Positions 1 through 11,228 of a stretch of DNA of 64,000 nucleotides are shown here, in pieces; positions within the stretch are counted from its first letter, which is position 1, and every line of letters starts with the position of its first letter. A program made the position numbers and the translations under genes. Origin of the DNA: Ricinus communis. Its lineage: Eukaryota > Streptophyta > Magnoliopsida > Malpighiales > Euphorbiaceae. The stretch is taken from NCBI RefSeq assembly GCF_019578655.1, contig NC_063260.1, positions 21,910,888 to 21,974,887 on the forward strand. The letters run 5' to 3'. Under the pieces are notes generated by a model. It did no database searches, was not told where the DNA came from, and saw only the letters and a list, made by a program, of their open reading frames with translations.

Positions 1-1399
1 ATAAATCAGGATTAGATACATGGGAGTTTCTCTTTTTTCTCTTTACCCTAAAAGAAGTTAAAAGGAAAGCTTTGTTTCAATTTTCTAAATATATGTAGAC
101 CACCAAGCAAAAGGAAATGGGATTAAAAAAATATTGACATATAATTTTATAGGTCTGGTTTTCAAATCAATAGCTTGCATCATTGGTTTGGTGACACATT
201 ATTATTATTATTATTATATCTTGATTAGTAGCATATATAGGATCCATAAATGAAAAACTTTTCAGGCTAATTAGAGAAACCCATCATATATAGCCAGGCA
301 GGGTTAGTGATAGGATGTCAATATCTATGATGAACACAAATTACTTAGAAAAGTAAACATTAATTCATGTATGATGGATCATATATATGTATAGGTAGAT
401 ATATTAATATTTTACTTTTTGATATTATTTAAATATTTTTATATTATATTGAATATAAATAATAATAAAATATTAAAATAATTTTAAAATAAAATTAAAT
501 ATTTATTGATTATCTATTAAATTATATAAATTTAAAAATTTTAGTTGTTAAAATATCAAACTTAAATATTTATTAGGTTAGTGGAAAAATTAATGGTTAT
601 AAATTTACAGAAATATTAAGCTATAATGTATAAGAAATTTTCTACATGATTTACTTAATTAACCCCATCTAACATGATAGGGATGTGACACAACTTGCAT
701 ATCGCAATAATGGCCACCCATGGCATCAGCAATACGGCACCCACATCATCTGGTGGCTTCATTCGGTAATATCCACACACTAATAATTATTACCCATGTC
801 CCACCACTATTCAATTATTTCAATTTGCTTCGTGTTAAAGCCACGTCATATTCCCCTAAACACGCTCCTGTTTTTATTCAACGAAATTTGATTAAATAAT
901 GTGATTTTAGAGTTTATTTTTTCCACTAAATATATTGGTTTATTCATCTCTTTTCAAATAGTTAAAGTGTCACAGTTAATCATATATAATATTAGACTTT
1001 TTTATAATTGGAAATGGCAACTGCTCCTACCAGAAAAAAAAAAAAAAAAAAAAAGGCAACTGTTTGCATATTACACTTATAAAATGGGTATTATGACCTA
1101 GGTTTAATCTGTTGGTAGATATATATCAATTTAATAAGATGTCAAGTTTGAGTTCATTTGTAATTAGGAAAAATAAAAATAAAAATTAATGTAATTGGTT
1201 AAACATTCCAATAACTAATCTTTCCTGGAAAAGCAACTCACACGGCAATAAAAGTAAAAACTTGGACCAAAAAGCAACTTCACTCGGGAAAATATCATTA
1301 AAATATTACCTCCATATTAAACGTGCAATTATTAAATTTTGAATCTTTTGAGTAATATTGGAGCAACATGGAGGGTATTTTTGGTGACAAGTTGAGTCT
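1..1399. other. AT-rich upstream intergenic DNA
   Basis: No gene is supported here. The stretch is AT-rich, with an ATT-type run near 202-217 and a long A run near 1025-1051. About 660-850 is less AT-rich and could be promoter or old transposon sequence, but I see no reading frame or terminal repeats in it. The short frame at 901-1101 reads through the A run as poly-lysine and is not credible. The end of the stretch forms the promoter of the DUF1685 gene that follows. Confidence 0.5.
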
Positions 1400-1406
1400 T
1401 TATATA
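1400..1406 (+). promoter_or_regulatory. TATA box of first DUF1685 gene
   Basis: TATATAG follows CTT about 30 bases before CTACATCCCATCTC near 1431, which has the look of a plant transcription start. A start there would leave the ATG at 1368 outside the transcript and make the ATG at 1506 the first usable one. This is inferred from spacing only. Confidence 0.5.
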
Positions 1407-1505
1407 GTCTTGTCCGAGGGCCAAAAGAAACTACATCCCATCTCAACACACAAATATCAAAATTCTAGTAGACCTCCTAATTCTTCAATAGCCGCCACGC
1501 CATCA

Positions 1506-2246
1506 ATGGAAGCTCAAGAATTGATGGATCTTTTTGATTCATGCTGGTTTGAAATGGAAATCTTCAAGAAACAATTCAGTTTGTCAAAATCATCAGGTTT
1601 TGATGGTAACCCACTTCACCAAATTCAAGAAATACCACAAAAACCAGAGTTTTATAGAGTTCCAACAATCATTTCGCGGTCTATGAGTGACCAATTATGG
1701 CCTAAAACAAGCTTCAGCTCAGGTTTTTCTCTATCTCCCGACTCCGTTCTTCTCAATCCAAAGCTTCAAACCATCCTCTCAGGCAAAGAAATTACAGAAG
1801 AAGGAGAAAGTTCCATAACTCCATTACAAACAGAAAGGTTAAATGTTCAAGAATCGCCTAAAAAGAAAGCAAGAAGCAGGAGAAAAGGAAAGAAGGCTTT
1901 GAGTAAGAGTTTATCGGAATTGGAGTTTGAAGAGGTAAAAGGGTTTATGGATTTGGGTTTTGTGTTTTCTGAAGAAGATAAAGATTCAAGCTTGGTTTCG
2001 ATAATTCCAGGATTGCAGAGATTGGGAAATAAAGATCAGGAAGAAGAAAAGAAAGAAGAAAAGAACAGTGCTTTTGATGAAGGTGCAGTTTCAAGGCCTT
2101 ATCTTTCTGAAGCATGGGAAGCTTTGGATAATAGAAAGAAAGAGGAGCCTTTGATGAATTGGAGAATCCCTGCTTCGACTAATGAGATTGACATGAAGTA
2201 TAATCTTAAATGGTGGGCTCACACTGTTGCATCCACCGTTAGATAA
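1506..2246 (+). CDS. DUF1685 family protein (first copy)
   Basis: Single-exon gene of 246 aa. The frame is open from the ATG at 1368, but I prefer the ATG at 1506: it follows a good TATA box, and its protein opens MEAQELMDLFDSCWFEMEIF, the usual N-terminus of this plant family. The family core is at about residues 133-175: a basic run, then LSKSLSELEFEEVKGFMDLG, FVFSEE, and IIPGLQRLG. The C-terminus is the family signature, MKYNLKWWAHTVASTVR. A Lys/Glu-rich linker lies between. DUF1685 proteins are plant-specific and, as far as I know, have no established biochemical role; no signal peptide or membrane segment is visible. A paralogue lies 5 kb downstream on the same strand. The family call is secure, the function unknown. 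Confidence 0.85.
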   Translation: MEAQELMDLFDSCWFEMEIFKKQFSLSKSSGFDGNPLHQIQEIPQKPEFYRVPTIISRSMSDQLWPKTSFSSGFSLSPDSVLLNPKLQTILSGKEITEEGESSITPLQTERLNVQESPKKKARSRRKGKKALSKSLSELEFEEVKGFMDLGFVFSEEDKDSSLVSIIPGLQRLGNKDQEEEKKEEKNSAFDEGAVSRPYLSEAWEALDNRKKEEPLMNWRIPASTNEIDMKYNLKWWAHTVASTVR

Positions 2247-2752
2247 TCAGGAAATCTTAGATTCATTGTTGGTTTTTTTTTTCATTATTGTTATTTAGAA
2301 GAATTTTGTAATTAAGATTTTGGTTATTGTTTTCATGTGCAAATCTACAACTTGTAATTGTAAATAATAGTAGATTGTTTCTCATTTCTCATGTTGGGGA
2401 AATCTTCTTGTTTTGTTGCTTATTCTCTATGGTTGTGAAAGATCCCAAAATTAGAAGTTATCCATGGTTGACGTGAGATGATAATCCAAACGCCAAATTA
2501 GGTTTCCTGCCGACCCAAATTCAACATTGAAATGTCTAACTTGTCTAGGTTTTTCAAGAAGCATCTCAAGCACTTGTCTGAAGAGAAGAGTTATAGTATC
2601 ACGGGCTGTTGCACAAAAATGATTTAGTGCACAGGACACGGATCTTACTATTCTTGTGTTATTGAAATATTTTATTCATGGGATTATTTTGTGCATGCAT
2701 AAAAAGTCGAAGCTTGATGAAATTACTATCGAAAATAACACTAAAAATAACC

Positions 2753-2955
2753 ATTGTGATTGGATCTCCAAGCATTGGGGAGCAAAACGTGATTGCTAGA
2801 GTTAAAGAAAAACCTTTTTGATTTATTCTCTTCGCAAGCATATTTTTTTATGTATTGTGATTGGATCTCCAAGCATTGGGGAGCAAAACGTGATTCTAGA
2901 GTTCAAGAAAAACCTTTTTGATTTATTCTCTTCGCAAGCATATTTTTTTTTATGT
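2753..2955. repeat. Two-copy tandem repeat, 101-bp unit
   Basis: The unit at 2753-2853 recurs at 2854-2955. Both copies begin ATTGTGATTGGATCTCC and end in a T run followed by ATGT. They differ only by a few changes (GATTGCTAGAGTTAAAG against GATTCTAGAGTTCAAG) and the T-run length, so the duplication looks recent. No coding frame spans it convincingly. Confidence 0.9.
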
Positions 2956-4292
2956 ACGTTGAGCTCTTTTGGGTAGCCTATAGAGAAATTAGATCTATAG
3001 AGTCATTCGACTGATGGTGTATAGGACAAAGAGTTCAATTATTGACACTTGTATTCTCCTTTTAGAGAATGTTTGGTTAAAAAGTAGAAGGACTTTATAA
3101 ATACATTTAAATTTTAAATTCCTCCATTTATCGATCATCTAAACAAACATAGTCTTACTAATATCAAAGTACCAATAAGTCCAGAAGATGAGGAAATGCA
3201 CTCTATAAAGTATGAATGTATTTCCTGCTTTAAAGAAACTTGCCTGTTTTTGGGAAATTTGGGGCGCATATGACTGAAGAAGAGACACATCCTAGTGGTG
3301 TTTGTTGTGTTGTTGGAGCCTTTTAGCCAGTCTGAAAAGAAGAAAAAAGAAGAAGAAAAGTTCATCATAAAGCATGTAAATCAATCATGTAATACACGAA
3401 TTAATTTGGTGTGCGTCTATGCCCTGCATAACCCACCTCTGTAATTGTGGGCAAGCTCCGGCGTCAATAATTGTCCAACTGAATTTTTTTTATCCGATTC
3501 AGTTATATATCCCCACCTATAGAGATCTCTGTTTGAACTTAATTTGTAACAGTTGTTTCTATTAGGAAATTGCTACAAACACATTGATAATACCAATCAT
3601 ATAGAATTCTTTTCAATAACACCGGCCGAATGTCGAAATGCAAGATCTTCAACTACCTAACTAATACCGACATTCGCCGCAGTCCACTCGAATATTATTT
3701 TTAATATTTCAAAATTCACAATTGATAAATAATTAGTTTATTGAGCTGAAAATTATGTTAGCTCTATTTTGAAGCTTTTATAAGAACCATTTCTGAATAT
3801 AGGAGCTGCAACCTATAACCTGTACTTTGTATTAAAAAAATACTTATTTGGTCGCTATACAAAATTTGGTAAATTGCTTTACTAGTAAATCTTTTATTAA
3901 AAGTTGTAAAACAAATTAAATTTTTCTAGATGGAATTTTTTATGATCAAAACTTTTTATGATTTGTCATAACTAAATATTATGTTTTTACATATTTGTAT
4001 GATTTTAATAATTTAGAAAAGAAAAAATTTTACATTAACAGAATTGGTTTTAGATAGTTATATGTTTTCTATGGGTATTTAATTTTATAAATAATAAAAT
4101 ATAGTTAAAAGTATATTGAAAGGTAAAAATATATTTTTATTATTTGATAAGAATATTTTAAAATTTAATACAAAAGAAGGGTCATGCTTAAAGAATGATA
4201 AAATAACTAGAGGTGAAAACATGCTCAGTTAGTGTTCCAGTTCTACTGAATTAAGTCATATTAATGATCAAAATCAGTTCAACTTTGAGATA

Positions 4293-6112
4293 TTTTGAAC
4301 GAGCCTGAATGAGTTAAAAAATGAGTTGAGCTCAAGTCAATCTTGAACCTTTTATAATATTAATATTTTTTTATTGTATAAATAAATATAACAAAAACAA
4401 ACTAAAATTTTCTTTTTCTTAATAATAAAACTAATAGAAAAAACCATAAATAACAATAAGCTCATAGTGATAAAAAAATTTAAAAACTAAATAAGAATAT
4501 TTTATTTTACTAAAAATAAAAAAAAGCTCATAAAAATATTATCACACTATCTATTCTTTTCAAGTTTTAGCTCATAAAAGAAAATTATCAATTTATGTAT
4601 GAATGTAAGTATGTAAAAGATATATCATAGTTAATTACAAAATCTCCTTTTTGATTTATGAGATTTTTTTAACTTTAATGTTTATCAATATGTACTTACA
4701 AGGGTACGAGCTGTTTTTATAGTAAAGGTAAATTCATTACGAGGTCAATCTCATAAAGAATTGTAGAGTCGTTATTATAAAAACTAATTATCACACAAAA
4801 GACTGAAAATAAAATTTAAATACTTTAAATTAAAATTTTAAGAAAGAAAAATATTCATATAACAATTATAATAAATCATAAAATAAATATATAATGATAC
4901 GATGTATGAGAACTATATGATAAAACTAGTATTTAGCCTACATTTATTTAGTAATCCTTTATTTTATTTTAAGTCTAGATCTAATAAGTGAGATAGTGAT
5001 GTATATTTTTCTTTAGTTACTCAAACTAATATTGTAACTAAAATTTATTATACCAATATAAATTGAAGTAAAGATGGTGTCTACTAATATATTCAACCTA
5101 AATATTTTTATAACAAATTTTATTATTAAATTAATATGATGATCAACTAATAAGAATATGAAGGTAAAAAAATCGTCCATCAATAAATAAATAACAAAAT
5201 TTATATATAAATAAAAAGGCTAAACTAAACACTTATGAAACTAGTGTGACATACATAATCCAATGGTCATTGTAATTAAATAAAAAGATATAAAACAAGA
5301 CAAAAAGTAAAAACTCCCTTGAAATCTGGAATCCTTCAAATAGGAAGATGATTGGTTCTTAATCTCTACTTCTTAAAAAATTTCTTGGATTTTAAATGAA
5401 CGATAAAAAACTAAACTAAAATGTTTGTGGAAAATAAACTCTAAAAAATTACAGAAAGAGGAATAATGGACAAATGTATACTAATGTATTGTGTATTTGA
5501 TCTCTACTACTTGTAGAGATTCTTATTGCAGAATTCTTCTACAAGAACAAGACTTTTTAAAGTTATCTTCTACAACAAATATCATAACTTAAGTAAATAA
5601 CTATTAATAATTCATTATTATTATATAAAAAGACGTCATTAATTCCGATTAGGCCTTATATAATTCGGCTAGTTCTATTAAATTAGTAGTCCACGCATCT
5701 TTAATTTGAGTCTTGACATCAACAACTCTATTTAAGCCCTTTTAGTAGTATTTAGTTTATTTTCTTTTTTGGCTACTGATACCTGCAATTGGACAAAAAA
5801 ACTAAAATGAAGTAATAAGCATATATTTCTACATATTATGTATATAAAACATATAATAAAATCACTAAAATATATATACATAATATGAATTTATTAATTA
5901 TTATATAAATTTAATTAATTTAAATATATATATATATATATATATATCTTATCTTATTATTATAGATAATTTATATAATCTATAAGGAATCTAAACATTT
6001 ACGAATATGTCGAAGAATTTAAAAATGAAAATAAAATTGAATTATTATATTTTTGAACGAATCTGAATCGGTTAAAAAGAGCCGAATCCGAGTAGCTCGA
6101 ACCTTTAACATA
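4293..6112. repeat. Diverged direct repeats around possible old element
   Basis: A segment of about 60 bases starting TTTTGAACGAGCCTGAATGA near 4293 recurs in the same orientation near 6049 as TTTTGAACGAATCTGAATCG. In both copies a GTTAAAAA block, purine-rich sequence and CTTGAACCTTT or CTCGAACCTTT follow. The 1.7 kb between them is AT-rich with no preserved frame. This could be a decayed non-autonomous element or LTR remnants, or two unrelated insertions of one family. The boundaries are approximate. Confidence 0.4.
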
Positions 6113-7316
6113 GTTTTAAATCGCTAAAAGCAACTAAGAGCTCAACACCATCAGGAGGGATTGTGAGTGTCCATATCAGACGAGCTAGCAAAAGTGGCAG
6201 TCAAATCAGCAGTAAAATTCAACTCTCTGAAGACATAAATTTGCGAATCTTTGCTCATTAAATTTATGATTTCACAAATAATAGGGTCGTTGGTAGTGGG
6301 ATGATTTTGGGTTGTCCTTCTTTAATCATCATTTAGCATATTAGCATGAGCAAATCTTGCTAAATTACTCATACTGTATTTATTATTTTTTCCAGCCCCT
6401 TAGTTAATTCAAAATCTTAAACAGTCTTCCATAATGTTAGAGATGGGATCTGATGTTAACAACAATTAAAGGTAAACAAAAACCCAATTTTCCTTTAAAG
6501 AAAAGAGAAAAGAAATCGAAGTACTTTCTCCTCAACTTTGACACTAACTGTTAAACTAATTAGTATTCTGCCCGCCTTTTGCATTTCCTTTTTCTTTATG
6601 CATTTTAAATTGACGTAATAATCATCATATAAATAGTGTGCGAAACTTCCAATAATTTCTTAATAAAAAATAAAAAATTATTATTTTTTACAATTTGTAA
6701 TTTTTTTTTTGAATCAAACGTTCGTAATTAATATTTAAAAATAAAATATAAAAAGGACCAAAATAAAAAAATAATCACAAAGAAGTACTTATTTAGTTAA
6801 TTAGTATATCCATCATCTAGGGGCAGGGAATATGAACATTCTAATAAAAATGCTTAAAAGTAGAGTCCAAAAGAGTTTAAGAAAGATACTAACTTTGATT
6901 ATTAGTGTCAACCAACAAGAAAAGCACAATAACACTTGGTGCCAGCTTCCACACGTTGTTTTCGACCGTTGGGTGAACCTTTTTGGTTCTGTTTGCCTAT
7001 AACGGCGTAACTGCGGTATCCCAAATCCCAATATTACCGCACACTGTCTTTACTTTAGACTCCCAAAATTACCCTTATAAAGTTCTTCATAAGCTGCGAG
7101 AGATGAGGGTTAATGCGGTCAGTACAAAGCACGAAAAGGAGCATATTGCGTTATTTTTACCTGATCAATGGCATCCGTCCAAAATTAAAGTAGAGAGAGC
7201 GTATAGGCAGCTCCTACCTCTCACTTTCTATATTCTCTTTGTTTAACACGGCTTCTTTTTGCTATATATGTTTGTAAGATTTAGCTCTTGGTTTTGCTCT
7301 CTGGCTCTGTTTTCTC

Positions 7317-7943
7317 ATGGAAGGGTCTTTGCTCTTAGAGAGCTTAGACTCTCTTTGGTTCTTCTCTAATTTGTTTTCTTCACGAACTCAGCCAATTATG
7401 AGTCCTTCTAGTGAGGGAATAACAAATGAAGAAGACCCGACAAAACTCACTAAGCCAATTGTTCCTAGCCAGCCAAATGAGTCACCAAAGGCTGAGCTTT
7501 TGTCCCCAAGAAAACCCCTCAAGTCAATTGTATATAGCCAGCAGCAAAATGAGTCACCAAAGGTTGAGTCTTTGTCTCCCAGATGCTCCAAATGTGGTGA
7601 ATACGCTGCTGAAATTAAGTGGCCTGTGGATGTGGAAAGAATTATCTCGCAAGAAGCGGAGTTTCGAAAGCACGAAAAGAAAGAAGAGAGAAGTAGTAGC
7701 AGCAGAGGAAAGAGGAAAAGCAAGAGAAAGATATTGGGAGAACTTGACCTAGGGTTAGATCATACTGGGACTTACTTGAGAGATTGTGGGGTTTGGGAGA
7801 TAGATTATAAGGCAAATGGTTGTGATTTTGGGTTGTTTGGAAGTCAACAACATTTTGTGAAGATGCCACCTTTGAGTGATGGAATAGCCATGAAAGAGCA
7901 TCTGAAGTCTTGGGCTTATGCTGTCGCTTGCACTGTTAGATGA
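7317..7943 (+). CDS. DUF1685-like protein (second, diverged copy)
   Basis: Single-exon gene of 208 aa. The N-terminus (MEGSLLLESLDSLWFFSNLF) and C-terminus (MKEHLKSWAYAVACTVR) are those of the DUF1685 family. The central core seen in the first copy, with the MDLGF and PGLQRL motifs, is reduced to KRKILGELDLGLD and a short tail. Residues about 46-91 hold two copies of a 23-residue segment of the form S/P-IV-x-SQ, NESPK, SLSPR, encoded by a tandem duplication near 7452-7587. A CSKC pair follows at about 90-93, then a Lys/Arg/Ser-rich basic stretch. The function is unknown. Loss of the core suggests a changed or relaxed role. The 111-aa frame on the opposite strand is a shadow. Confidence 0.75.
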   Translation: MEGSLLLESLDSLWFFSNLFSSRTQPIMSPSSEGITNEEDPTKLTKPIVPSQPNESPKAELLSPRKPLKSIVYSQQQNESPKVESLSPRCSKCGEYAAEIKWPVDVERIISQEAEFRKHEKKEERSSSSRGKRKSKRKILGELDLGLDHTGTYLRDCGVWEIDYKANGCDFGLFGSQQHFVKMPPLSDGIAMKEHLKSWAYAVACTVR

Positions 7944-8158
7944 GTATGGATGTTAGTTTCAATTGACGGTGGAGTCTTTGATCTAACTTTTAATTGTAGT
8001 TTGTAGAAGAATGTTGTCTTTCTAGGCTAGCTGCTCTAATTGTACTCCTTTTCTTCTAGCTCCTGTCATTAGGATGTGATTGAGAAATTTTGGTGCTGCA
8101 AATGTATAAATGGATCAACTGTAGTCTTCCGTTTTTAGTTTTGTATTAACACCATCTC

Positions 8159-8240
8159 GTGGCTTTGGCCGAGTGGTTAAGGCGCTTGCCTGCTAAGTAA
8201 GTGGGGTTTCCCCGCGTGAGTTCGAATCTCACAGGCCACG
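8159..8240 (+). tRNA. tRNA-Ser (anticodon GCT)
   Basis: 82-base gene with a full cloverleaf. The acceptor arms GTGGCTT and AGGCCAC pair, with one G-T pair. The D arm is GGCCGAGTGGTTAAGGC, which also matches a plant A box. The anticodon stem CTTGC/GTAAG encloses CTGCTAA, with GCT at 8192-8194. The long variable arm GTGGGGTTTCCCCGC is typical of serine tRNAs. The T arm GTGAGTTCGAATCTCAC carries the B box GTTCGAATC. There is no intron and no encoded CCA, as expected for a nuclear tRNA. It decodes AGC and AGT codons. Confidence 0.97.
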
Positions 8241-8258
8241 ACCTTTATTATTTATTTA

Positions 8259-8263
8259 TTTTT
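8259..8263 (+). terminator. RNA polymerase III T-run
   Basis: The first run of five T on the + strand lies about 18 bases after the tRNA-Ser 3' end, the usual stop signal for Pol III transcription. Confidence 0.6.
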
Positions 8264-11228
8264 ACTTTTAAAATAGATTTATAGCTACAGTATCCCTTAA
8301 TAATACGGGCTAAAGAGATATGATAGGAACCATTTAATTACATAATTTCTATTTTCCTTTTCGAAAAGGCAAGGATACTGAACGGCACTTTTTATTTTTC
8401 TTTTATTTAAAGGCTTTACAGGCCACAAATTATAATGTACAAGCTACAATTACATTTTTAGTCATGAAAATAATTAAAACTTTTATTGATATTTAAATGG
8501 TAAATATAATTACATTAAATTTTCTTTTAAAAGGTCAAAATGACACCATAATGATGTAGGCTCCAATGTTGTAGCTACTGGGACAGAATTTTTGTTTTTA
8601 TCATAGACTGAGAAGATTAACTTTAAATGACATCGGTGATTAAACAAATTAAACCTTTTCTTTTTGGAATTGAACATAGACTTGAGATCTTCCCATACAT
8701 TTAAAAGGGATGAAAAAGATGAATTACCCAGGTCTGATTAGCTGTATTAATTTTCTTTTGGTACATTCAAAAAAAAAAAAGTTAAAAAATATACCTTATG
8801 GTTAGATGCTTCCATACTTAGAAGATTATGTTATTTTTCGTGATAAAAAAGTACTATTATATTTTTACTATATTATAAATTAATATCTTTAAATTTATAT
8901 AATTTAATATTAGTATAATAATTTATTTTTAAATATAAAATTATTTTATAGATAATTTACCATTAAATCAACTATTATAATATTTCTAAAATTATTATAA
9001 TTTTATTTTTAATAAAATCTAAAAATATATATTAACTTTATTAAATATAAATTCAATATAGTAAGTTATATGTTAAATCACTTAATAAAATTTTATTATT
9101 AGAAATGAATATTATACTAATACTATATTATAAAAATTTGAAGATATTAATTTGAAAGGTAGTATAACGTAAAAAAAATTAAATCATAGAGTATCTTTTA
9201 TCATAAAAAAAATTACAGCGCCAAACCATAAAATAATTTTTTATATATTTTTTCTAAAACAAAACTAATAGAAAAGAGTAAATATGAAAAACCAAAGAGA
9301 TGCAGTCACCAATTTGGCAACCAGACGCGAGTCTTGTTGCTCTACCCGTACCTATCTCACCTTAGCTCTGGTCATTACTGATAATATTCAATGTCATGTA
9401 TATATTCTGCTATAGTGATACATATCTATTATCATTTAATATTTTAATATTTATATAATTGATATATATTTTTAATTATTTTAAAAATATTAAAAAATAT
9501 AATATTAAATATTTGTCATTTGATGTATAAGTAAAAACATATTGGTGATAATTTTTAAGTTAGTAAAGATCTATTTATGTTATTGTAGAACTTATTAGCT
9601 ATTTTCTCTGAACACAGTTCATATTTTACTAGCATTTCTATGTTATCTGGGCAATGGAATCCTAGAAAGTGAAGCACGTGCAAAGTGAAGGTTTAGCTAG
9701 CTTCCATTTTCGTCCTTTTATACTTGGGTGCTTAAATTTGAACTCAGCTTTAAACTTTTGAAAGGAGAATCTGTTGATAACTTTTTCCTAGAAACAAGTT
9801 CTTCACTAGAGCCCGTGATTCCATTGTATTGGTAACGCAAAAGGCAAAGGCCTCTGTGATCCCTCTTTGGGTGTTTGCCTTTTTTGACTAATGAGACGTT
9901 CTCCAGCTAAAAGCTTTCAATATATACGACACCACGAGGCTAAGCTAAGGCAGGCTTTTCTTTTATGCCTTTTTACCAAGTCTTGCCAAGTTAAATTCAC
10001 ATGCCTACCTTAGCTAGCCTTATGATTTGTTCTTTTGACTTTCTTCTCTCACTGGTAAACCACGAGAACAAAACGACACCATCTCTGGCGCGGTAAGTGG
10101 AACATTTTAGAGGAGGGAATACTCCGAGGCATGTATGCATGTCTTAATTTGTTAGGTTATTGTTTAGAAAAAAAGTAACCTCAACATTCTTTCGAATCTT
10201 TAGTTTCATAGGAGAATTGAAGTTCTTCAACTGTAATTAAGCAGTGCATCAAATGGCCGATTACCATATTATAATGTAAAGTAGTGTATTCTCATACTTC
10301 GCATAAACAATTGGCCACATACATATGTACCCACTTGAACTTTTTAAGATTAATCACCTCCACACTTCAATTTTTCTTTTTTTGTTTGTTTGTTTCCCGT
10401 GCTACCTTAGTTGATTATGTTTTACCATACAAATCCTCTTTGACATATACTGAATGACACATCTAACAACTAATCAAACGACACTTTGCTGAATGAGCCC
10501 CTTTTCTTCCTCTTGATTTCTTTCTTATTTTCTCTTCATCTTTCAGGAAAACAAACAATTCTTTTCTTAAAAACGAAAATGATCCATCTTTCCTCCTACT
10601 ACATCAAGCTTAATTGCAAATTGAAATATTTAGTGGTCTTTTCATGATTTTCATCATAATAATATTTGGTTTTAATTTTATATCATATTTGTATATTTAA
10701 ATGATAAATTATGAGTTAAAAATACTGCAGTTACATCTTAATTTGTAGAAAATATATTGAGATGAATTAACATATCAATTATAATTTAGTAGTAAACAAT
10801 GTGTGTTTCTATAGTATAGAATCAATAATTTACAAATTAATTTTTGTACAATTTTATTAAACTCTATCTTTCATCATTTGGAACCTAAAATTTAAATTCT
10901 AGCGATTATTAGCACGGAAATGAAAAGTAAATTACACATCAATTGAGCTATGCATTGGATTTTTGAGCTATAACTACATTAACTAGAAATAAGAAAAAGA
11001 ATTCCTTAAAAAAAAAAAAAGAAATAAAGAAAAATTAAAAGAACACCAAAAGGAAAAGGGAAAATTCTATTAATACACAACATGGGCTAAGTTTTGCTAA
11101 TGGTTTCATGGTCAAATTGGCCCAGTATAGTCCAATAGGAGCCCAATTGCTTTGCTCACGGCAGGGAGGCATCACTCGAGTGACTAACAGAACATTGATC
11201 GATCGGAAAAGCGAAGTCGAAGACAGCC
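8264..11228. other. Intergenic DNA and WDR53 promoter
   Basis: AT-rich, especially 8800-9250 and 9400-9560, with no supported gene. A 10-base inverted repeat (9839-9848 and 9874-9883, AAAAGGCAAA and its complement) ends in a T run. The last 150 bases contain GGCCCA (near 11118), TGGGCT (near 11081) and a CCAAT-like motif, compatible with a housekeeping promoter for the WD40 gene. I see no repeats with clear ends. Confidence 0.5.

Larger units (their letters stand above)
2247..7316. other. Long AT-rich intergenic region
   Basis: Five kilobases between the two DUF1685 genes, with no gene I can support. It contains the 3' untranslated region of the first gene, a 101-bp tandem duplication (2753-2955), and a stretch bounded by two diverged copies of a 60-bp repeat (4293 and 6049) that may be a decayed transposable element. 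A TA dinucleotide run is at about 5925-5947. The last 300 bases are the promoter of the second DUF1685 gene. Confidence 0.5.

Noticed and set aside
901..1101. 66-aa frame with poly-lysine
   Set aside because: The lysines come from a long A run; codon use and surroundings are non-coding.
1368..1505. Longer N-terminus for the first DUF1685 protein
   Set aside because: The extra 46 residues do not resemble the family, and a TATA box near 1400 places the transcription start after this ATG.
7388..7723. 111-aa minus-strand frame opposite the second DUF1685 gene
   Set aside because: It mirrors a codon-biased coding region and has no family content, while the + strand frame carries the DUF1685 ends.
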